Below, in pieces: positions 56,695 to 64,000 of a stretch of 64,000 nucleotides of DNA (positions are counted from its first letter, which is position 1; each line of letters begins with the position of its first letter). The stretch is from Campanula takesimana. Lineage: Eukaryota; Streptophyta; Magnoliopsida; Asterales; Campanulaceae. The position numbers were made by a program, and so were the translations under genes. The notes under the pieces are model-generated. The model saw nothing but the letters and a program-made list of their open reading frames with translations, had not been told where the DNA came from and did not search any database. The DNA lies in assembly GCA_026119855.1 (NCBI GenBank), contig JAOWBW010001053.1:248001-312000 (forward strand), written 5' to 3'.

Positions 56695-57418
56695 ATATAT
56701 GTGCTTGAAATGGAAAAGTCTTGTAGTAATATAATATATGTATGCTTGAAATGGACAAGTCTTACAAGAATGTAAATTTGCTTAAGAGGACAAGTCTTAC
56801 AAGTATGTAAACAAGAACAAGTAATATAATTAACCAAGCAAAATAGAGTTGAGATGAAGTATATATATATATATATATATATAAGATATATGTGCTTGAA
56901 ATGGAAAAGTCTTGTAGTAATATAATATATGTATGCTTGAAATGGACAAGTCTTACAAGAATGTAAATTTGCTTGAGAGGACAAGTCTTACAAGTATGTA
57001 AACAAGAACAAGTAATATAATTAACAAAGCAAAATAGAGTTGAGATGAAGAGAAGATGGGGGAAGGGGACCTCACCTATGATGGTTCTAGTCTATCTTCC
57101 TTTCCTTCACTCAATTATAAGGGTGATTTCTCTCTTAGACACGATTTCTGCAGTGCTTCCCCTATCTAATCAATATTCTTCCCCCCTAAAATGATTAGCA
57201 TGGGGTTCAATTTATAGAGGTTGATGGTGCCCAACATAGCTGTATGGCTAGGGACCTCATTTGCCCAAACCATCCGTACGACTCGACTTGGCGAGCTTCT
57301 GGATTTTTCTAAGTTTAATTCCAGTTCAGTCCTGGAATATCAGGTTATCCTAGTGAGGTCCTGGTCCATTGGTTTATCCCTAAATGGTACCAAGAATTCC
57401 TCTAAAGTAGGTCAAATA
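55640..57418 (-). repeat. LTR H, related to A's LTR, truncated at its 5' end
   Basis: TGTAAGGATCCCG at 55640 matches the U5 end of A. The body shares A's TCCC-GTGATCA, ATGATGGTT and CTTATCCCT-like blocks. It loses the last part near 57418, where A would read on to GGGGTACTTACA. No primer site is beside it, so it is a 3' or solo LTR. It is longer than A's LTR because of a tandem duplication of about 188 bp (about 56691-56862 and 56881-57050) and TA microsatellites. CCGTACGG lies near 56012 and CGTACGGATGGTTTGGG near 57285. The 42 bp before it (55598-55639) is AT-rich spacer. Confidence 0.8.
56637..56692. repeat. (TA)n microsatellite in H
   Basis: About 27 TA units; a second shorter run is at 56861-56882, before the duplicated block. 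Confidence 0.95.
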
Positions 57419-58143
57419 ATGGGCATGGCTCAGAGGCTAGGCTTGATCGACTTGGCTCTATCGGAGAGGGTCGACTCGAGGGTAACTGGTCAACTTATCT
57501 CATGGCGGAGGGTCGACTACACAAACTGGTCAACTTATCTCATGGCGGAGGGTCGACTACACAAACTGGTCAATTGGTCTCTGAGCAAGGACAATGAGCT
57601 GGCACAATGTGATTGGTGCGCAGGTGTCCTTTATAGCTGTTGGAGACAGAGCAAGTGGACAAAATTCAAACTTCTTCTAGAAGGATGACAGCTGTCTTCA
57701 TTTTAAATTTCAAACATGAGGCGTATCTCCATCTACGTGTATGCTGAGTGTGCTTGTTTTGTCGTATGTACACATCAGCACTTTGGTTCATTCCACAAAG
57801 CGTATCTTGACTTGACGCTTTCCAAGCTTCTAGAATATGAGATCAGGAAATGAGAGAATTGACTAAGGCAAAACTGCGCGCGCAAGGAAGCCATGCGCAT
57901 TGAGTGCGCAGATGGGTGCTGCGCATGGGAGTCATGCGCATCACACTTAGACAGTTGCACATGAGACCTCAAATTCAAAGTATAAGCCCTAATCACTAAG
58001 CCTAGTCTTTAAAGAGGACTTAGCTAAAAATTGAAGTTATAAAAATTCTTACATAGGGTCCTAAAGTCCTTAAATAAACTCAGGTGATGGTATCCATCAA
58101 TTCTAACATAAATAGGAGGGTTAAGTAATAATCATACCCAACA
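57419..58143 (-). repeat. Truncated LTR K
   Basis: The right end CATACCCAACA (to 58143) matches the right end of the solo LTR in D, with TAATAATCATACCCAACA versus TAATAAGCATACCCAACA. The other end is missing at the junction with H. TGCGCA(T) words lie at about 57870-57945. A TATA-like CTATAAAG lies near 57630 on the minus strand. A 40-bp unit with GGAGGGTCGACTACACAAAC is duplicated at 57500-57585. No coding frame is supported. Confidence 0.6.
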
Positions 58144-58480
58144 CGGATACGCATGCCTTTGACCCTTATGTGGGAGGCGTGCGCCTTTCAGTAGGGGGGG
58201 GGTCAAAGGCACGCGCCTTCCGTTTTTAGAATCTCAGATTCTGCCATTTTTCCCTCCTTTTCTGAAAGTGTAAAACTAAAACATAAATAAATACCATCAA
58301 ATACCCCCAAACTTAAATTTTTATAGTCCTTGAGCAAACAACAAAATCAAACTAAAACATAAATAAATACTATCTAATCTAACTAAATACTAAGAATAAG
58401 TCTAGCAAAATATCCAATAAATGAGTATAAAACTCATCCATCAGTAACCCCCTTGGTCATTACTCCTTTGCTTGATCCGG
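58144..58480. other. Unclassified repeat-derived stretch
   Basis: This contains GCGTGCGCC and CACGCGCC words, a CCCCCAAACTTAAATTTTTA phrase often seen in plant retrotransposon tails, and AT-rich sequence. Its boundary with J is unclear. Confidence 0.3.
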
Positions 58481-59287
58481 GGAAAAACCATCTTTGTGAC
58501 CTCAAACACTCTCCCTACACCTATAAATACTCATTCATTCCATCTTAGATAGGGACCAATCATTCTCTCTACAAAAACTCTCTAAAAACACAAAGTGATC
58601 TTCAAGGTCCTTACTAGTTGTAAAGAAATGGTTGTGTAGAACTTTGTGTAGAGTTTTGTTGTTAAAACTCTTGTAGGGAGAATTTGTGTAGAGTTTGTGT
58701 AAAGAGAAAGTGTTCAAGGTCCCTTTCTAAGGTAGAAGAAGATGGCTTTTATAGGTAAAAATAGGAGGGAAAGTTTGGAGGGAAATTGGTCAATCCATGT
58801 GAGATGGAATTGACCAATCACAAATAAGATAAATAAAATAATAAATAAATAATAAAGAGAAAATCAAATAATAATAAAAAAGAATATTTTGTTTTTATGA
58901 AGAATGGCTAGAATAAAGGATTTGGGAGTTATGAAATAAGGGGGAATGAATGTGGATGTAAAAAGGAGGTGTTTGTGATTAAGAAGAGATTTTCTAATTA
59001 AGAAAAGGGAGGGAAAAATGGTGCTATCCGTTACTGCCAAAACGGGAAGCGCGCGGGTCCGGCCTATTGGACCAAACGCGAGCGCGACCCATTGATGGTG
59101 CCGGAAGCGCCCACGGGCTAAAACGACACAGAAATGACTCTAAAAGTTAACCATGCTATGCAGTTTAGTCCAAAACTAACGGAATCAGTTAGGAACTTAA
59201 CGAAAATAACAGAAATTAACAAAATCAAGTTAAATAAAAATACTATGTATGCAATCGGGGTGAGAGGTCCAAGGCGGGGTGTCTACA
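58481..59287 (-). repeat. LTR J, B/G family, minus strand, truncated
   Basis: The 59287 end reads AAGGCGGGGTGTCTACA as in B and matches the start of G's LTR inverted. GCGCGC-type words at 59048-59110 and a TTTTATAGG TATA (about 58745) repeat B's layout. The U5 half and primer site are missing. Confidence 0.7.
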
Positions 59288-59394
59288 AGTATTCCCCTTA
59301 TACTTTCCATAGGCGGAGATTGTTAGTGAAGGGTCTCAGCATTGAGGAGTGGGCTCATCTTTTTGCTAAAGCGGAGACCAATGATATCGCTTGG
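59288..59394 (+). pseudogene. Short coding fragment between two opposed LTRs
   Basis: These 107 bp read in one frame as YSPYTFHRRRLLVKGLSIEEWAHLF and AKAETNDIAW. The xxEWxxxxxxxxxxDIxW pattern resembles a plant transposon-associated domain of unknown function found near Tat-type gag genes, but that match is from memory and weak. The fragment is cut on both sides by LTRs J and G. Confidence 0.35.
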
Positions 59395-59584
59395 TGTAGA
59401 CACCCCGCCTTGGACCGCTCACCCCGATTGCACACTTGATTTTGTGTTTCTCCCTCTTTTAAGTGTTTTCTGTTAGTTTCTGTTACTTTGGTTAAGTTCC
59501 AGACAGACTCCGTTAAGTCCCGAGACAAAACTGAATAACAGTTCTAACTTTCTAGTCCATTCTGTCAAAAATTGCTTTTCAGAG

Positions 59585-59780
59585 TCGCGCGCCTCAGCCT
59601 CTTGAGGCCAGACGCGCGCGCCTTCCGCCGCCTAGGTGGGATGCGCGCGCTTCTGGGGTGTGTCAGTTACAGATTCTGCCCAAGAATCTCTCCCTTGCTC
59701 AATATACATGATTTTGCCCGGGAAAGATTTTTTGGAGACTCCGTTTGGCTCCAAAAACTCCCCTCTTTCAACTATAAAAA
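59585..59780 (+). promoter_or_regulatory. LTR promoter of G: GCGCGC words and TATA box
   Basis: GCGCGCC, ACGCGCGCGCC and TGCGCGCGC lie at 59585-59655. TATAAAAA follows at 59773-59780. Confidence 0.55.
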
Positions 59781-59975
59781 CCCCTCCAATCCATCATTGG
59801 AAGGGACCTTTTTCCTCACTTCTTTTCTAGACTTTTCCTTGGGACTTCTTTTAGACCTTTTTCAACTAAAAAACTTTGGACCTTAAAAAGTGTTCTCTCC
59901 AAGTATTCAACCTCTTCTTCAAGGCTTTTCAAGAGGTTCTCTTTGAAGGATACTATAGGTAAATGTCTTAAACTT

Positions 59976-60046
59976 TCTTCTTCTTCTTCTTCTTCTTCTT
60001 CTTCTTCTTCTTCTTCTTCTTCTTCTTCTTCTTCTTCTTCTTCTTC
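59976..60046. repeat. (TTC)n microsatellite in G's LTR
   Basis: About 23 units. The Glu-rich frame on the opposite strand is a by-product. Confidence 0.95.
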
Positions 60047-60459
60047 AATCAAATGTACAATCAGCCCAAAACCACTTGGGACATGACACAAATGGTCCTT
60101 TCATTACATTGAATTGTCCTAGGAGTCATCTCCCTACATTTTAAACTTTAAAACCCCTTCTTTATCATCATTCAAATAGGAAGAACACATTTATCTTTAA
60201 AGTGAATTATGAACAAACAAGACCGACTTTGCTCGGGCGAAATGGGTGTTTAAGTACTTCCCATTTCGTAACCTAACCCCCGAACCCCTCATCCCAAAGA
60301 ATATCTGTTTTCGTAAATCAAACTTAGGCTCATAAACATTAGGTTTTCTTACGTTCGTCAAAAACGTGGGTGGCGACTCTAAAACACAATTAGACATCCT
60401 AGGACGAGCTCGCGCGCTCTAGCCTAAAGCCGCGGTCTCCGCCCCTGGGGTATCTACAG

Positions 60460-60476
60460 TGGCGACTCTGCTGGGG
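60460..60476 (+). other. Primer binding site of G
   Basis: TGGCGACTCTGCTGGGG follows the LTR after one base, and differs from the site of A and B by one base. Confidence 0.88.
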
Positions 60477-61560
60477 ATTGCTTGAGGGTTAAACTTGTGT
60501 TTCTGTTCATAATTCACTTTTCTGGGCATTGGAAATTGATATGGGAAGCGCGCGCCTCAGACCTTCATGGTCCAAAGCGCGCGCGTCCCGCGTCAAATTC
60601 CAGAATCGCCCGCCTTCCATGTGTTCTTCCTATTCTTCCTATTATTTCGTTCTAACAAACATTGCAGGGGTTTCATCACACAATCAGGACCAGGGCAATC
60701 CCCTGAGTCCATAAGTTTCTGATAATCTGACAGGTTAGCCCAGAAGCGGGTGCCTCCCAGATACAATGCGCCAGGCGCGCGCTTCCCACAACACCAGCCC
60801 GAGGCGCGCGCTTCTGGGCCAATTTCCAGGGCAAGAACAGGTTTCAGTGACTGAACAAAACAGTGGGGTGTGGGCACAGTTACCTGCATCAGAACAGAAT
60901 TGAACCCTTGGACTGTTTAACTTTGTGTTTATTTACCGGTCATACGGGTGATTCGGGAGTTGTAATTTACGTGCTTATGTGTTTTTTTTTATCTTTTCTT
61001 TTCAAAAAAAATAAAAATAAAAAAAATTGTCACGTGATAGACCTCACACTACATGCACATTACTCCTATAAATTGCTCACAATCGAGTCGCACAAGTCCA
61101 ACCCCAAACCCGTCGAGGCCCGTCCTAGAAAGTTTCAAGCTCCACTCGACCTTGACTCTTTCGAAGCGGTAAACCTCAGCCCGTGGCGTAGTTCATGACT
61201 ACATGCCGGGGGTGACCTTTAAGCCTCTCTTTAGCCGAGCACAAACCACACAATTCTAGTTAGGGTCTAACACTCCGTGACCAAGTCGGTTTCCATGTAC
61301 CGAGATTTCCCTAAACTAATGTTTTCAAATCATACATGCCAACTTGTTGAAACGGACGCAATAAAAATCCGTCCCCGCATGTATGCTTTACTACATTAAT
61401 TTAGTTTAATCCCGACACATGTAGGATTCACAAACGTGATGGAATCTGATAAGTATATGGGACCGCGAGATGGTCTATATACTAGTGTGACGATTCCATT
61501 ATCTTCTTAGAAACCCCAAAAGGGACCCATTCCCTCCGACTTATAAAAAAAAAAGAGTCT
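60477..61560 (+). mobile_element. Untranslated leader of G
   Basis: This is homologous to the leader of B (20276-21389) in inverted orientation. GCGCGCGCC-type words lie at about 60545-60580 and 60770-60815. No coding frame is supported. Confidence 0.8.
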
Positions 61561-64000
61561 TTTTCTTATGTGGTTCGAGTCGTGTGCCCAACTGTGTGTT
61601 CTCAACCTCTTCATGGACCGAAAGTGTGAACCGAGACTGACAAGGGCTACTTCTCCAATTATAGGTCCGATTGGTACTCTCCGCATCTACAGGAATTCAT
61701 CCAACCAGCTTGTTCGTGAACCGATCACTCCTACAGCTTCTGCATCATCAATGGCCGGCGACTCCAGCACCAACAACGCCATGACTCTCGAGCAACTCTC
61801 TGCATGGTCCAAACTCTTCAACAACAAGTCACCACTCTCCACAACGAGGCTCAAACCAAAGAAGCGTTGTGGCAAGCTCATGTCGACAGTCAAAGGGAGG
61901 CCCACGAGGCCAAGGTTGACCAATTGAAAGCCAAGCTCCTCAAGCTCTCCAAGAACAAGGGGGTTAATGACAATGAGGAATTCGAGTGGACCAATGGTTT
62001 GTTTGAAAACCCATATGTCAGTGCCCGTACCAAAAAAGTGGGGGAACCAAGCACCGACAACAACGACCCCAAAATGGTCGATTCTCATGGCCTACATTGA
62101 TCACAATGGCCGCTCTCCCATCCTCATGACAAATTCAAGATGCCCGACATTAGCAAGTTTAAGGGCAACTCATGACCGATAGCTCACATCGAGACTTACA
62201 TTTGGGCTATGGTTCCGAAGAAGGTCTCCCCAAAAGTTATGGCTCAATGCTTTCCTCTCACCCTCGAGGGGGCGGCAAAGGATTGGTATGCAACTCTCCC
62301 GCTCACTGTCCGTCTTGATTGGGATGCCGCTATGCTTGCCTTCAAAAATCATATCAAGGCAACACCACTCACCGGCCCACAAGGAAAGAGCTCGAGAACA
62401 CCACCCAAAGAGACAACGAGTCCTTCATTGACTTCACAAGGAGATGGAATGACAAGCTCTCTGAAATTTTGAGAGTCCAAATACAAAAGAGCAAATGGAC
62501 ATCTTTCTCAAGTGTTTCAAGATTGATCTCCGCACCCACCTAAGTGGGGCTTGCTACTCCGACTTCTCCCAAATGTATGAGGCGGGGGTACGCATGGATG
62601 ACTTGCTCAAGGAGATTAAGAAGTCCACTCCTACCTATCGTTACAAGGCCGCCTCTAATTCAAAACAAAGAGGCTTCTGTCAATGCCGTTACTACCGATA
62701 AGGGGAATTACAAGAAGGTCCCTCCACCACAAGGCAAGCGGTTCCAAAACGACCGCGTCTACACTTCTCTCAATGGAATGACCATCACCGAGGCCTATGA
62801 ATCTCTAAAGGCCAAGGGACAAATCACTCCTCTTCAAGGATACAAGCAACCACAACCACTCCGTCCCAATCATGCCCACCACAAATGGTGTGACTACCAT
62901 CAATGCACCGGCCACCTCACCGAGGATGCTTCTCCATCCGCAACACCATCCAAGACCTCATAGACAAGAAGGAATCCGCAACACCATCCAGACCTCATAG
63001 ACAAGAAGGGATTCTTAATCCCCAATGAGGGTGGTGTCAATGTAATAGAGGTAGGAGAGTTTTGAAGGAACACTCATTCGATCCCAATTGTGAATGAGGT
63101 CTCCGATGATATGAATAAACTTGATAATTCTTGTTATGTTGTGACTTATGATGAGATTATGAGGGAGTCTTAGAGAATATGGAGAAGAAGCTACACGGGA
63201 CGTGAACGTGCTCACTCGCAGTGGCCAGTAACAACGAGCACAATCCCTCCCATATCCCGCAGCAACCAACACCTGTCTCAAGATCGCAAGCACGCGACGT
63301 ACCCGAAGATCCTTTGTTAACACAACTCAAGAAGACGCAAGCCAACATATCCATCTGGGACCTTATTGCATCATCAAAGAAACACCGAGACCTCGTCCTC
63401 AAGAACTTGGATGACACATCAGTCTTTCCCGACATGACTCCCGAGGACCTCACAGCAATGATAGGTCAAATTCACTTCGGCAATGTCATCACTTTTTGCC
63501 GACATGGACCTCCCGCCATTTGGGGTCCAAACACAATGAAGCCATTTACCTCAAAGTAAAGGGCAATGGGGAGACCCATATCAAGAGTTCTAGTAGACGG
63601 TGGTTCTGCACTCAACTTAATGCCTAGCCGAGTCATGGGCATACTGGGGCTCAAAAGCTCTGATTTACAACCCTCCGCCCAAGTCATTAGAGGGTACGAT
63701 AAGCACTCATGCCCGTACAGTCATGGGAATGCTAGAAATTGATATCGAATTTGTAGCATGATCATGTCCATCCCATTCCAAGTACTTGATGTCCCTGCTT
63801 CATTCACTTGCTTTTGGGACGACCATGGATCCACAGTTCCAATGCGGTCCCTTCCACTCTCCATCAATGTGTCAAGATCAGAAATGGGGATGAGATAGTC
63901 ACCGTCATGGCCGAGAATGTCACCATCCAAGAAATGGGGGACAACCCGTTCACCAGTTCAACACGGGATAGAAGATTCCACTCTCTCCGGCGTCAACACT
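61561..64000 (+). pseudogene. gag: G gag-protease, frameshifted, running off the right edge
   Basis: Colinear with B's gag but spread over all three frames by many small indels. Segments seen: leader peptide to MAGDSSTNNAMTLEQ (61568-61800), coiled-coil-like part (61804-62100), Gag domain (62209-62700; MVPKKVSPKVMAQCF), knuckle region WCDYHQCTGHLTED (about 62885-62930), a KKTQANISIWDLIASSKK segment (63221-63520), and protease VLVDGGSALNLM (about 63585-63625), which keeps the catalytic Asp that B has lost. The start of the post-protease region is reached at 63960-64000. The gene cannot make a full protein. Confidence 0.9.

Larger units (their letters stand above)
59395..60458 (+). repeat. 5' LTR of element G (B family, plus strand)
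   Basis: The LTR is 1064 bp, TGTAGACACCCC...GGGGTATCTACA. It aligns with both parts of B's LTR across the A insertion site. It contains a TTC microsatellite (59976-60046) that accounts for its extra length. Confidence 0.9.

Noticed and set aside
59816..60091. Glu-rich protein on the minus strand
   Set aside because: Produced by the (TTC)n microsatellite inside G's LTR.

Overview
The window looks like repeat-rich intergenic DNA from a flowering plant, probably a eudicot with a large genome. I inferred this from long terminal repeat (LTR) retrotransposons of the plant Tekay/Del-like chromovirus, Tat/Ogre-like and Copia types, and from tRNA-derived primer binding sites. The species cannot be named. 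Apart from one candidate exon near 8.8 kb I see no host gene, no tRNA or rRNA, and nothing bacterial. Almost every base can be assigned to a nested or broken retrotransposon. For clarity I label the elements A to L.

Left part (1-21.6 kb). A2, a minus-strand copy of element A, runs off the left edge and has its 5' LTR at 1167-2672. It interrupts E, a broken Copia pol (2673-4770). E abuts L, the 3' LTR of a Tat-like element (4771-5894), which is followed by its 3' untranslated region with a tandem array (to about 7.6 kb) and degenerate repeats. At 8.5-9 kb a GC-rich promoter-like stretch leads into a possible exon. F (9597-14963) is a Copia-type element that is almost all non-coding; its two LTRs are clearly diverged. 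B (from 14964, minus strand) is a Tat/Ogre-like element with one long gag-pol frame broken by seven stops.

Middle part (21.6-54.8 kb). B's 5' LTR is split by A (21588-54784, target duplication GTTAG). A is a Tat-like element of about 14 kb net that keeps only a gag C-terminal region and long tandem arrays. Two related chromoviruses inserted into A: C (24562-33408, plus strand, duplication GATTA) and D (42629-52943, minus strand, duplication CCCAA). D carries a solo LTR (44771-46365, duplication CTTAC). The insertion order is therefore B, then A, then C and D, then the solo LTR.

Right part (54.8-64 kb). The rest of B's LTR is followed by H (an A-related LTR), K (a truncated LTR), J (a B-type LTR, minus strand) and G (a B-family element, plus strand, with LTR, primer site, leader and a frameshifted gag) that runs off the right edge.

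The main finding concerns the LTRs. Several carry a short array of a CpG-rich, often palindromic word (CCGTACGG, CCGGCCGG, GCGCGC, TGCGCA, GGCGCCCGCC, GGGCGACCGC) or of W-box-like CGGTCAA, usually just upstream of a TATA box. The same GTAC module is shared by Copia and Tat-like LTRs. Two pairs of otherwise homologous LTRs (C versus D, and the two LTRs of F) differ mainly by having a different word in the same place. This suggests exchange or turnover of regulatory cassettes in LTR promoters.
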